Shown here one piece after another: positions 9,501 through 17,310 of a DNA stretch of 64,000 nt; the stretch's first letter is position 1; every line of letters begins with the position of its first letter. Source of the DNA: Bacillota bacterium (GTDB lineage: Bacteria; Bacillota; Clostridia; Lachnospirales; Lachnospiraceae); contig JAEZVF010000083.1 of NCBI GenBank assembly GCA_023443225.1, positions 1-64,000 of the forward strand. Direction: 5' to 3'. The notes under the pieces are model-generated. The model ran no database searches, had not been told where the DNA came from, and saw nothing but the letters and a program-made list of their open reading frames with translations. The position numbers and the translations under genes were made by a program.

Positions 9501-11764
9501 ATGGTGACCTGACCGTTGATGGTGGCGACCTGATTGCTTTTGGAGCTCCTGCTGCTGGTAGTAATTCTAGTAGCTATGGAATATGCGTTCACGATGGTAA
9601 TATGAATATCAAAAACAATGGTAATGTGATTGCTAACGGAGACAATTCGAATCGTATAAGCTTTGGAGTGTATTTTGTTGGCAGCAATGCCAACTTGACC
9701 GTTGAAAGTGGCAGCCTGACAACGACTGGTGGTAATGTAGTTGCAGATAATCTAAAGGATGGTCTCAGTTATGGAGTATATTTTGCAGGAGAATCAGCCG
9801 AACTGATGGTTAACGGGGGGATTCTGACTGCTAAGGGTGGCGATGCCACCGGCGAAAGTTGTGGAATCTACGTTAACAAAGTCATCGTTAATAACAACAC
9901 TACGTTGGAAGCCTCCGGTGGTTTCGGCGGCGACACGAGCTTCGGTATTTCTAGTAGCAATATCATCATCAATGGCGGCAAAATGGAAGTCGCCAGCGGT
10001 GAAGGCGACATATCCAAAGCCATGACTTCAGCTCCTACCTTCGGCAGCGGCTATACCCATCGAAACAACGCCGGAACCAATAGCGGCGACGCAATCTTTT
10101 TGACAGACGCAGAATTTACAAGGGCTATCAATGGCTTTAAATATATCGAGATTACTCCTTATATCCCTAGTGGTGACGGTGGAAACAGTGGTGGCGGAAA
10201 CAGTGGTGGCGGAAACAGTGGCGGTGGTAACAGTGGCGGTAGCAGTACTGATACACTTGCTCCTGCTCCATCTGTAAAACCAAGCGAACCTGTAACTGGA
10301 ACAATCGAGAGCAAAGCTACCGTTAATAGTACTGGAACCGCTAGTATCAGTATTACAGAGCAAAACATTACAGATGCCATCGCTAATGCAAAGGCTGAAG
10401 CAGAGAAAAACGGTAGTGCTCCTAGTGAAATTAAGATAGTTATCAATGTTTCAACAGATGGGAAGAAGAAAGCATCTAATTTAACCATAAACCTACCAAA
10501 GACTACCCAACAGCAAATTATAAACAATGAAATTGCAGGGATTGAACTGGTATTTGACCGTCCTGATATTACAGTAGGATTTGACCAACTAGCTATAACG
10601 GAAATCAATCGTCAAGCGAATGCAGATGTTGAGATTACCGTAAGCAAAACAGATAACTCTAAGCTAAGCAATGATGCAAAAAAAGCCATTGGCAAACGTC
10701 CGGTTTATGATTTCAAGGCAAGCTATAAAAATGGAAGCAAAAATAAAAATGTAACGAACTTCGGTAGTGGTATGGTTTACGCAAGCATTCCATATACTCC
10801 TGCTAATGGTGAGGCTGTGGGGTATCTGCATGGAGTTTATGTAAATAGCAAAGGAAAAATCAGTCCTGTTCCAGGTTCTACTTATGACACAAACAGCAAA
10901 AGCTTACTCTTCTCAACCAATCATTTCTCAGTGTATGGAGTGGGCTATACGGCTCCAAGTGCTAAGTATACTGACATCGGTACTAATTGGGCGAAGGACA
11001 GCATTGACTATGTAGTGGGTAGAGGGCTGCTCTCCGGTACAACGAAGACCACCTTCTCTCCAGATTCCGCCATGACACGGGAAGTGCTTGTGATGGCACT
11101 CGGCAAACTGGCGGGCGTAGACACAAAGGCCTACACCACCAACAGCTTTACGGATGTGAAAGCTGGCAGCTCTTACCGTCCTTATATTGAATGGGCATAT
11201 ACGAAGGGCATCATTCAGGGTATCAGTGACGGCAAGTTTGCTCCTGACCGTGCCATCACTCGTGAGGAAATTGCAGTTATCATGGTAAATTACGCTAAGG
11301 TAATGGATTACAAACTATCTGTTAACCGTAGTGCAATCGCATTTGAAGATGCCTCAAGTATTGGCAGCAACTATGCAGAAACAGTAAAATCCATGCAGCA
11401 AGCGGGCATTCTAATGGGTGAAACAAACAATAAGTTCAATCCAAAAGCCAATGTCACCCGTGCAGAGGTCAGCGCCATGATCCACAGGCTTGTCAAGCTG
11501 ACCATTGACCCGACAACGGCACAGGGCTGGGCTCAAAATGATGATGGACAGTATATGTATTATAAGAATAGTAAGGAAGTTACCGGTTGGCAGACCATAG
11601 ATGGTGTGAAATATTTCTTTGACACCTACGGCATTATGGCTTCCAGAAAGTGGGTCCAGATTGATGGCAAGTGGTATTACTTTAACGCTGACGGTACTCT
11701 TGCTAGAAGCACCAAGATTGACGAGTTTGAGGTAGATGAAAACGGTGTAAGAAAAACCAAGTAA
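6557..11764 (+). CDS. giant SLH-domain surface protein with beta-helix repeats
   Basis: A 1735-aa exported protein. Order: signal peptide ending near AMA (residue 25); an Ig-like segment (about 35-140); a right-handed beta-helix-like region rich in Gly/Asn/Thr repeats; two modules starting with a W-containing GIWIGDEEVT-type motif (about 384 and 861), each followed by more beta-helix. A Gly/Ser/Asn linker (about 1205-1230) and a conserved beta-rich domain come next. Three SLH domains follow (about 1470-1655), then a choline-binding-like wall repeat (GKWYYFNADG). SLH domains anchor proteins to secondary wall polymers. The start has AGGAGG. The gene follows the C11 protease by 52 bases; the 2176-aa SLH protein on the other strand is a paralogue. 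Confidence 0.9.
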   Translation: MRKKVLSIFLVLCMVCTMLPVSAMAEEVDTTGASGEIISFATLTEAETEKTVAIGTSFEDLDLPKTLTAMVLDKDTVVDDSVSIVTGPAIEITDPKTTVDIPVTWFNPNYDGNTEGEYIFTPVIHGYTVKTDVLLPQITVTVEAEMMLRTFGMPTEVDNFSDLQTAINSATGDLNIKLSDSYSDTKGNLTIQSTNNYNITIDLNGKMLSNSKGSGIIHNGSGMLTISGGNVGGYSIPSSAILINGNGSLTVKNTTVKGEYTGIESNSTGTVSIQDSEVKVNNTGIYIKNPEGKVELFNSNVSSACVVNSSPVGGIGVYTSNENTISIEGTSVIQGPIMAMNHSPLFDSDMKVTVSTEYWGKNAEPYVKENIDKYEYFKVEPAVTSIWVGGVEVTDENKDGITGEGITGSVTYDPGKNILTLNGVSIKGNECIYKDGDKHGIYAKNNREIPLKLKLIGDSTIEADNNGKGICAEGDLIITGEGSLSVTGGDTTEEGETSYGIYIYNGILTVEEGIVIAKGGSATGSYSCSYGIGVQEGNLTIESKGKVTASGGNSSQISSGVYLDSEGYYNVNLTVDGGSLEANGGKSNGDYGGCYGIYAYDGGNITIKNKGKVVATGGNSNQYSSGVFLNSMDFFGEVKNLGNLTVDGSSLEATGGKTTVDDSKSASYGIGVQKGNINIINEGAVKAIGGDANYASFGVVFYGDDSKLTVDGGSSMEAEGGASKDVSYGIYFQKPSTLTVESGTLTATGGSADEESGGVYAYASQVIVNDGIMTANGGYSGNVSFGIYSDDITINGGTVNAYSGVAEISQAMSSVPNFNLDYNHIIKAGEDGAKVKFVKQKELNDNIYSYKIIEIEPLIHHGIWIGDEEVTNENQDRITCEHIRGTVTYDPDSATLTLNGAEITDSAYSKGGNKYGIYAEGDLNIMRIGDNSITIPKPEEDKDGAGIYVTGSLTISGDGNLKVTGGPATEGDHGDSYGIHVDGDLTVDGGDLIAFGAPAAGSNSSSYGICVHDGNMNIKNNGNVIANGDNSNRISFGVYFVGSNANLTVESGSLTTTGGNVVADNLKDGLSYGVYFAGESAELMVNGGILTAKGGDATGESCGIYVNKVIVNNNTTLEASGGFGGDTSFGISSSNIIINGGKMEVASGEGDISKAMTSAPTFGSGYTHRNNAGTNSGDAIFLTDAEFTRAINGFKYIEITPYIPSGDGGNSGGGNSGGGNSGGGNSGGSSTDTLAPAPSVKPSEPVTGTIESKATVNSTGTASISITEQNITDAIANAKAEAEKNGSAPSEIKIVINVSTDGKKKASNLTINLPKTTQQQIINNEIAGIELVFDRPDITVGFDQLAITEINRQANADVEITVSKTDNSKLSNDAKKAIGKRPVYDFKASYKNGSKNKNVTNFGSGMVYASIPYTPANGEAVGYLHGVYVNSKGKISPVPGSTYDTNSKSLLFSTNHFSVYGVGYTAPSAKYTDIGTNWAKDSIDYVVGRGLLSGTTKTTFSPDSAMTREVLVMALGKLAGVDTKAYTTNSFTDVKAGSSYRPYIEWAYTKGIIQGISDGKFAPDRAITREEIAVIMVNYAKVMDYKLSVNRSAIAFEDASSIGSNYAETVKSMQQAGILMGETNNKFNPKANVTRAEVSAMIHRLVKLTIDPTTAQGWAQNDDGQYMYYKNSKEVTGWQTIDGVKYFFDTYGIMASRKWVQIDGKWYYFNADGTLARSTKIDEFEVDENGVRKTK

Positions 11765-11768
11765 CCTA

Positions 11769-11788
11769 CTTGGCAGAATAGAGCCAAG
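11769..11788 (+). terminator. small hairpin just after the SLH gene
   Basis: CTTGGC and GCCAAG flank an 8-base loop, 5 bases after the stop codon. There is no T-run, so termination is doubtful. It abuts the riboswitch candidate, and its 3' arm may take part in the aptamer's outer helix. Confidence 0.3.
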
Positions 11789-11872
11789 GGTACACTCAGT
11801 GAAAACCGGGGACGCAAAGCAAAGTGTTAAAGCGTTTTCGGACGTTTCGACAACCTGTCTGCCGAAAACTGC
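11784..11872 (+). promoter_or_regulatory. probable cyclic-di-GMP-I (GEMM) riboswitch
   Basis: The signature GGGACGCAAAGC (11808-11820) directly follows a hairpin capped by a GAAA tetraloop (CTCAGT, GAAA, ACCGGG), as in class I c-di-GMP aptamers. A UAAA stretch follows, then a second helix (GTTTTCGG with CCGAAAAC) holding an ACCTGTCTGCCGAA segment resembling the family's 3' signature. The 5' segment is GGGTACAC rather than the usual GGCAAAC, which lowers confidence. It lies in the 228 bases between the SLH gene and the HlyD-like gene, on their strand, with a strong hairpin just downstream that could be its expression platform. Confidence 0.6.
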
Positions 11873-11873
11873 G

Positions 11874-11909
11874 CAGGGCGTGCCTTCTGTTTGTAGAGGG
11901 TACGCCCTG
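11874..11909 (+). terminator. strong 15-bp hairpin, possible riboswitch expression platform
   Basis: CAGGGCGTGCCTTCT pairs with AGAGGGTACGCCCTG across a 6-base loop, with two G:T pairs. GATTTAAAT follows rather than a long T-run. It could end the SLH transcript or act as the riboswitch-controlled terminator. A close relative lies at 18892-18928, at the 3' end of the other SLH gene. Confidence 0.6.
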
Positions 11910-11992
11910 GATTTAAATAGAGAGTCGAATTGCACAGCTGCATAATGCAGTCAGTTTGCGGGACTCCAAAGAAAATCGAAGGAGATTATTAC

Positions 11993-12481
11993 ATGAGCAG
12001 TAACACAATTTTTAGAAAATCAAGTCTGGACCAGGTGTCCTCCCCTGAACAGCTTAGCGACTACATAAAGGTTTCCCGCCCCAGCGTGTGGCTGATTTTG
12101 GGAGCAGTGATTGTACTTCTGATCGGCGTTTGCTTTTGGGGTGTATTTGGCACACTCACGACCACCCGAGAAGCAGTAGCTGTGGTGCAGGACGGTAAGT
12201 CTACCTGCTATGTTACCCCTGAGGAGGCGAACAGCCTCGCCCCCGGCATGGAGGTACTTATAGGAGACAGTGCAGGCAGCATTATTTTTGTTGCTTCAAC
12301 GCCTATCGAAATTACTGCTGACTTCGATGCATATGCTCTTTATTTGAGTGGATTGCAGGCGGGAGATTGGGTGGTTCCGGTGACGGTAGATGTTTCCACA
12401 CAGGATGGCGCATACATGGCGCAGATTGAGAGTATGTCGGCACAAATCGCCAGAGGGATCGCGAAAAATATTATCCATTAA
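11993..12481 (+). CDS. short HlyD/NHLM-type secretion-like membrane protein
   Basis: A 162-aa protein. The N terminus reads IFRKSSLDQVSSPEQL, then a P-W-containing stretch and one membrane segment (about 36-58) ending FWGVFGTL. This SSPEQL, P-x-x-W, membrane-segment, WG-x-FG pattern is what I know from the N termini of NHLM-type bacteriocin secretion proteins (HlyD family). Those run to about 250-300 aa with a lipoyl/coiled-coil region, so this is short or cut down to the N-terminal part plus a beta domain. The ATG at 11993 has AAGGAG; an upstream in-frame ATG has none. No peptidase-containing ABC exporter is in the window. The riboswitch candidate lies just upstream. Confidence 0.6.
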   Translation: MSSNTIFRKSSLDQVSSPEQLSDYIKVSRPSVWLILGAVIVLLIGVCFWGVFGTLTTTREAVAVVQDGKSTCYVTPEEANSLAPGMEVLIGDSAGSIIFVASTPIEITADFDAYALYLSGLQAGDWVVPVTVDVSTQDGAYMAQIESMSAQIARGIAKNIIH

Positions 12482-12553
12482 TATGACAGCGTTAATAGGC
12501 TTTGCCTGAAATGGTGATTGATAAATCACACTAAGTTAGATATAAAATACATA

Positions 12554-12617
12554 TTTCATGCAGAAAAAACTATGTTTCATGTAGCAGACGGTTTTTTCGG
12601 GGAAATTGTGATAGATT
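12554..12617 (+). promoter_or_regulatory. direct-repeat activator box C and promoter
   Basis: TTTCATGCAG at 12554 and TTTCATGTAG at 12575, period 21 bp. They are followed by GACGGTTTTTTCGGGG (identical to box E) and -10 TAGATT at 12612-12617. It lies 160 bases upstream of the secreted repeat protein gene. The rest of the 296-base gap (12618-12777) is AT-rich leader with no gene. Confidence 0.8.
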
Positions 12618-12777
12618 GAATGTAAGGGAATGTATCAATATAAATCAAAAGATAACTAAGAATTTATAATTAAAATGCTATTTCAGCGATTAAATTCATG
12701 CCGGTTATTTTGAATGGCAGGCATAGAAATTGATATCAGTTTAAATTAAATTAAATAAAAGAAGGAGGAGTTAACTT

Positions 12778-13965
12778 ATGAAAAAACGAATTATGAGTAT
12801 ACTGTTTGTGCTGTGTGTGATGTTTACCATGGTACCAACTACAGCTTTTGCGGCTAAGGACTGTCCAATGGCAAGTCCCGATGGAACTACTAGGGCTTGG
12901 GGTGGAACGAAAACCTACGCCAAAGGGGAAGCTTTCCGTAGTTCAGAGGTAAGTCTTGAGTATCATCTTAACAAAAAAGTTAATGCTTATAAAGGTAAAC
13001 TAGAGTTTTGGGCAAACGGGGTATCGATTAAAAATGGATACAAGTTTACCGAAGTCGGTCAAAAGGTGATTACCGTAAAGGGTGGTAAGTGGGTAGCTAC
13101 CTATGAACTTCAGGTTATCCCGGTTCTAAAGGATAAATGGCAAAATATAGAAAAATACTCCATTCAAACACAACCGGCTAAAACGAGCTACCGTCAAGGA
13201 GCAGATGGTTTTGACCCGAAGGATATTGTCGTAAGATGTGAGTTTAAAAATGGAACTACACAAGATTTGGGCTATCAGGATTTGGAATTCTACGCAGGGA
13301 AACGTGGTATGAAAAATTATAAATCAGGCAAGGCAATCAAATCCGGTTATCTTTTTACGGAAGTGGGAGAAAAGGACCTGATTGTCAGGGTGGCAAATAA
13401 GGAGATGAGAATCCCCTTTACAGTAACTCAATTTACTACAAAGGAAATTACGAAGGCAGAAATGATTAAAGAGCCTGGTAATTTCAACTACAAGGTAGGG
13501 GAAGCGTTTAGAGCTGGCGACTATGCTGTTCGTTGTTATTATGCGGATGGTAGTACAGAAGATTTTACTGGAAATGCCCTAAATATAACCGCAAATGGGG
13601 TTCAACTCTATGATGGATACAAGTTTGTTGCTGACGGCAAGAAGAATCTGGTTATAAGAATTGGGGATTTTAGTACCAATTATACACTAACCGTAAGCAA
13701 AAAGGAAATTACAAAGGCCGAAATGATTAAAGAACCTGCCAATTTCGACTACAAGGTAGGGGAAGCGTTTAGAGCCAACGACTTTACTGTTCGTTGTTAT
13801 TATGCGGATGGCAGTACAGAGGATTTAAATGGTGATGCCCTAACTATAACCGCAAATGGAGTTAAACTCTATGAGGGTTACAAGTTTGTCTCTGCAGGCA
13901 AGAAGAATCTGCTTATCAGTGTTGAGGATTACAGTATCAATTATACGGTGAACGTTAGTAAATAG
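12778..13965 (+). CDS. secreted protein with tandem Ig-like repeats
   Basis: A 395-aa exported protein. The signal peptide (residues 1-26, ending AFAA) closely resembles those of both SLH proteins. The mature part is four related beta-sandwich units of about 85-100 residues; each has a Y-K-x-GEAFR-type segment, a GTTQDL/GSTEDF segment and a G-Y-K-F-x-x-x-GKK segment. Units 3 and 4 are an 87-aa (261-bp) tandem duplication starting at 13441 and 13702, still very alike in DNA. The start has GAAGGAGGAG. Expression probably comes from box C. After the TAG stop the frame stays open and encodes a wall-binding repeat, so the protein may once have been wall-anchored. Confidence 0.85.
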   Translation: MKKRIMSILFVLCVMFTMVPTTAFAAKDCPMASPDGTTRAWGGTKTYAKGEAFRSSEVSLEYHLNKKVNAYKGKLEFWANGVSIKNGYKFTEVGQKVITVKGGKWVATYELQVIPVLKDKWQNIEKYSIQTQPAKTSYRQGADGFDPKDIVVRCEFKNGTTQDLGYQDLEFYAGKRGMKNYKSGKAIKSGYLFTEVGEKDLIVRVANKEMRIPFTVTQFTTKEITKAEMIKEPGNFNYKVGEAFRAGDYAVRCYYADGSTEDFTGNALNITANGVQLYDGYKFVADGKKNLVIRIGDFSTNYTLTVSKKEITKAEMIKEPANFDYKVGEAFRANDFTVRCYYADGSTEDLNGDALTITANGVKLYEGYKFVSAGKKNLLISVEDYSINYTVNVSK

Positions 13966-14121
13966 TCGATCTCCAGCGAATCCATGCAGGGATGGACGAT
14001 GAATGACACTGGCTTGTGGATGTACTACGAAAACGGACATTACTATACTTTTGACCAATACGGCGTGATGGAAATACACCGAATAAGTAAACCTATTAAA
14101 AGCCGGGGTAGTATTACATAG
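13966..14121 (+). pseudogene. in-frame wall-binding repeat beyond a TAG stop
   Basis: Directly after TAG, in the same frame, 51 codons stay open to a second TAG at 14119. They encode SSESMQGWTMNDTGLWMYYE and then YTFDQYGVME. This matches the C-terminal wall-binding segment of the 2176-aa SLH protein (SSDTMQGWRMNDSGQWMYYE). The repeat protein therefore either lost its anchor through a stop mutation, makes a longer form by readthrough, or was formed by recombination with an SLH gene end. Confidence 0.7.
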
Positions 14122-14132
14122 CGATATTTAAT

Positions 14133-14172
14133 AAAGTCAGTATTTTGCCATAAGCAAAATACTGACTTTTTG
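14133..14172 (+). terminator. rho-independent terminator
   Basis: AAAGTCAGTATTTTG pairs perfectly with CAAAATACTGACTTT around a 7-base loop, followed by TT and GG. It ends the repeat-protein transcript. From here to 14383 I see no gene; a hairpin at 14333-14359 (GGCGGTAAGGC with GCTTTATCGCC) lies just before the recombinase module. Confidence 0.85.
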
Positions 14173-14383
14173 GTTTGTGCGTAAGCAAATGCGAGCGCGC
14201 ACGTGAACCGAAGAAACTCGCATAGTGTGTTTCTTACGATTGTCAAGAAATCAACAATGCTTATTTTTTATAAATTTTCATTTTCTATGAGACTGGAACC
14301 TGACAACCTGATCCGGAATACACTGTAACAAGGGCGGTAAGGCAAGGAGCTTTATCGCCTAATATCCCGAAAGGAGTGGCCTT

Positions 14384-14641
14384 ATGGACTCTTTATCAAA
14401 CATGGATCTTGAAGCTATGAAAAACATAGACATCCGAACGGTTAACCCGGATACACTGGTAGATATTAACGATACAAAGGTCAATGCAGAATTACCAAAA
14501 GAAGAACGGACTCTGGATTTTATCAGGCAAATAAGAAATCCATATTGCTACAGGTGTGGAAAGGTCGTTGTCAAAATCAGCTTTAACGATACGGATGCCA
14601 CGCTGGAAGACAGGATGGAAAGTTTATTGAGGATGATGTGA
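14384..14641 (+). CDS. small conserved protein of recombinase modules (DUF6870-like)
   Basis: An 85-aa cytoplasmic protein with an acidic N terminus, the segment FIRQIRNPYCYRCGKVVVKI, and a C-terminal SFNDTDATLEDRMESLL. Small proteins with a GKVVVKISF...LEDR ending occur in Firmicutes mobile elements next to large serine recombinases, and I believe this is the DUF6870-type family. It has AAAGGAG upstream, and its TGA stop lies one base before the first recombinase ATG, so it belongs to that operon. Function unknown; a recombination accessory factor is a guess. Confidence 0.6.
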   Translation: MDSLSNMDLEAMKNIDIRTVNPDTLVDINDTKVNAELPKEERTLDFIRQIRNPYCYRCGKVVVKISFNDTDATLEDRMESLLRMM

Positions 14642-14642
14642 G

Positions 14643-16340
14643 ATGAATGAGTTATTTCATGCGATGCCTAATCATGTGGGTTATGAGGAAACAACAATCT
14701 ATCATGCAGCTGCCTATTTACGCCTATCGAAAGAGGATGGTGATAAAAGAGAAAGCGACAGCATTGTGGGTCAAAGAGACTACATAAGCAATTTTGTAAA
14801 GTCAATGCCCGAAATACGCCTCTGTTCAGAGAGAATAGATGACGGATTCAGTGGTGCCACCTTTCATCGCCCTGCCTTTCAATTGATGATGGAGGATGTA
14901 AGAAACGGACGCATCAACTGTATCATTGTCAAAGACCTATCCCGTTTTGCTAGGAATTACATAGAGGCAGGACGATATATTGAGCGGATTTTTCCTTTTT
15001 TAGGCGTGCGCTTCATAGCAATAAACGATGGATACGACAGCGCAAAAGAACGAACACAGTCGGACGAGATAATTATCCCTTTCAAGAACCTCATCAACGA
15101 TGCCTATTGCAGGGACATTTCCATTAAAATCAGGAGCCAGCTTGACCTAAAACGTAAAAAAGGCGAGTTCATCGGCTCTTTTGCCGTTTATGGATATTTG
15201 AAATCAGCAGAAAATAAAAACAGGTTGGTCGTAGACCCTTATGCCGCAAAGATTGTACGGGATATATTTGCATGGAAACTGGATGGGTTAAGTCAGCAAG
15301 GGATAGCCGACAGGTTAAATGAAATCGGTGAACCATCCCCCATGGAATACAAACGTTTTTTGGGGCTTAAGTTTTCTAGCAGTTTTCAGGTAAACCCAAA
15401 AGCAAAATGGTTTGCCGTGGTAATTGGCCGCATTTTGAAAAACCCTGTCTATACAGGTCATCTCGTACAGGGTAAGGAAAGCACTCCAAATTACAAGATC
15501 AAACAACGATTTAGGAAGCCGGAGGATAAATGGATTCGGGTGGAAAACACCCACGAACCCATTATATTGCAGGAAGTATTTGATACGGTAAACCGTATAC
15601 TGTCACAGGATACCCGTATCGCTCCAGATAAAGAAACTGTCTATCCCTTCTCCGGCCTGCTTTTCTGTGGGGATTGCAAAAGCGGTATGGTAAGAAAGAT
15701 TATACCTGCAGGCAGTAAAAAGTATGCTTATTATTATTGCTCAAAGAATAAGGCAGGAAACGGCTGCACCACTCACTGTATCAGTGAAAAGTTACTGGAA
15801 AAGGCGGTTCTTAAAGCACTTCAAAATCATATTGCGTCAATTCTTGACATAGAACGGATTCTTCATTATATCGATACACTTCCTATGAAACAGGAGGAAA
15901 TTCGAACTATTGAAACCAGGATTTTAATGAAGCAGGAGGAAATGGAAAAGTATAGAACTCTCAAAGGGTCTATATATGAGGACTTGAAAAGCGATGTAAT
16001 TACCGAAGATGAGTACAGAGAATTTAAGAACATCTATGGGAAGAAGTGTGAGCAAGCAGAAGAAGCTGCCAAACGACTGCAACAGGAGTTCACTCAGGTT
16101 CTTGCGGGCAAAGGGGAAAACAATCTTTGGATGGATGCCTTTAAAAAGCACCGGAACATCACTGAACTTACCCGAAAGGTGATAGTTTCCCTCATTCAAT
16201 GGATACATGTCTATGCCGGCTGCCGAGTGGAAATCCGGTTCCGGTATCAATATGAATATGAAAAAGATTTACTCTTTTCCGGGTACGCCAAAGAGCTGAT
16301 AGAAAAACCTTCGAAGGATTCAAGACAGGGGGTGGTGTAA
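14643..16340 (+). CDS. large serine recombinase 1
   Basis: A 565-aa recombinase. The N-terminal resolvase/invertase catalytic domain has the nucleophile Ser in YLRLSKEDGD and the conserved DDGFSGATFHRPAF and VKDLSRFARN motifs. A recombinase DNA-binding domain with GIADRLNEIGEPSP follows, then a zinc ribbon (CGDCKSG ... YYCSKNKAGNGC) and a coiled coil near 420-480. This is the full architecture of large serine recombinases that insert and excise elements. It is the first of three recombinase genes packed end to end; the next ATG follows its stop by one base. Target sites are unknown. Confidence 0.93.
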   Translation: MNELFHAMPNHVGYEETTIYHAAAYLRLSKEDGDKRESDSIVGQRDYISNFVKSMPEIRLCSERIDDGFSGATFHRPAFQLMMEDVRNGRINCIIVKDLSRFARNYIEAGRYIERIFPFLGVRFIAINDGYDSAKERTQSDEIIIPFKNLINDAYCRDISIKIRSQLDLKRKKGEFIGSFAVYGYLKSAENKNRLVVDPYAAKIVRDIFAWKLDGLSQQGIADRLNEIGEPSPMEYKRFLGLKFSSSFQVNPKAKWFAVVIGRILKNPVYTGHLVQGKESTPNYKIKQRFRKPEDKWIRVENTHEPIILQEVFDTVNRILSQDTRIAPDKETVYPFSGLLFCGDCKSGMVRKIIPAGSKKYAYYYCSKNKAGNGCTTHCISEKLLEKAVLKALQNHIASILDIERILHYIDTLPMKQEEIRTIETRILMKQEEMEKYRTLKGSIYEDLKSDVITEDEYREFKNIYGKKCEQAEEAAKRLQQEFTQVLAGKGENNLWMDAFKKHRNITELTRKVIVSLIQWIHVYAGCRVEIRFRYQYEYEKDLLFSGYAKELIEKPSKDSRQGVV

Positions 16341-16341
16341 G

Positions 16342-17310
16342 ATGGCGAGAAAGAGCAGGAAAACGATATATTCTTCTATTCAGGCTACCCATGAACAGAT
16401 ATGGGACACTTGCATATACGTGCGTTTATCTTTTGAGGATGGTCGAAAAAGAGAAAACGATTCTATCGGCAATCAAGTTGCCATGCTGGAACGTTATATT
16501 AAGGAGAGACCATACTTAAAACTCACAACAGTTTTTAAAGACATTAATCAGACAGGAACGAATTTTATGCGACCTGGCTTCAATGAGATGATGGAAGCCA
16601 TAAAGAATGGAAAAATCAACTGCATTGTGGTCAAAGACCTTTCCCGTTTCGGTAGAAATTACATTGAAACGGGAACCTATCTTGAAAAAATACTGCCATT
16701 TTTTCATGTACGCTTTATCTCTGTTAACGATGGCTATGATAGCATGAACTCTAATCTTCAGGATACTGAGTATGTCATTCCATTGAAAAATCTAATCCAT
16801 GACCTATATGCCAGAGATATATCAAAAAAAATAAAGTCAGGTCTTGTAGTCAAGAGAAACAAAGGAGAATTTACAGGAAGTATTGTGGCCTACGGTTATC
16901 GAAGAGCGGATAACAACAGGTTGGTTATCGACGAGGAAACCGCTCCTGTTGTCAGGAACATTTTCAGATGGGCAAGTGACGGGATGAGTGATCCGGGTAT
17001 TGCACAAAGACTCAATGAGTTGGGTATTCCTTCACCAAGTCAGTATCGCTACACAAAGGGAATCTTAAAAAGTGAGCGTTATGCCAATATGCAGTATTGG
17101 TATAAAAGCGCCGTCCGAAGGATGCTAATCAACCCGGTTTATCTTGGACATATGGTTCAGGGCAAAACGAAATCCGACCTATGGGGCAAGAAAGGCTGCG
17201 TGAATACTCCAAAGGAGCAGTGGGTGGAAATCAAAAATACTCATGAACCGTTGATTGATGAAGAAACCTTTCTGTCCGTAGGGAAGTTAAGGGGGGAATT
17301 TTATAAGTAA
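16342..17310 (+). CDS. serine recombinase 2, lacks the C-terminal zinc ribbon
   Basis: A 322-aa recombinase with an intact catalytic domain (YVRLSFEDG, DINQTGTNFMRPGF, VKDLSRFGRN) and the recombinase domain (GIAQRLNELGIPSP, then HEPLIDEETF). It stops where its neighbours continue into the zinc ribbon and coiled coil, so about 200 residues are absent. Either this is a specialised short partner or a truncated copy. Its last codons overlap the start of recombinase 3, which suggests coupled translation and a joint function. Confidence 0.9.
   Translation: MARKSRKTIYSSIQATHEQIWDTCIYVRLSFEDGRKRENDSIGNQVAMLERYIKERPYLKLTTVFKDINQTGTNFMRPGFNEMMEAIKNGKINCIVVKDLSRFGRNYIETGTYLEKILPFFHVRFISVNDGYDSMNSNLQDTEYVIPLKNLIHDLYARDISKKIKSGLVVKRNKGEFTGSIVAYGYRRADNNRLVIDEETAPVVRNIFRWASDGMSDPGIAQRLNELGIPSPSQYRYTKGILKSERYANMQYWYKSAVRRMLINPVYLGHMVQGKTKSDLWGKKGCVNTPKEQWVEIKNTHEPLIDEETFLSVGKLRGEFYK

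Noticed and set aside
10159..10608. A 149-codon minus-strand frame inside the first SLH gene
   Set aside because: It is the antisense of the Gly/Ser linker and following domain; no promoter or ribosome site.
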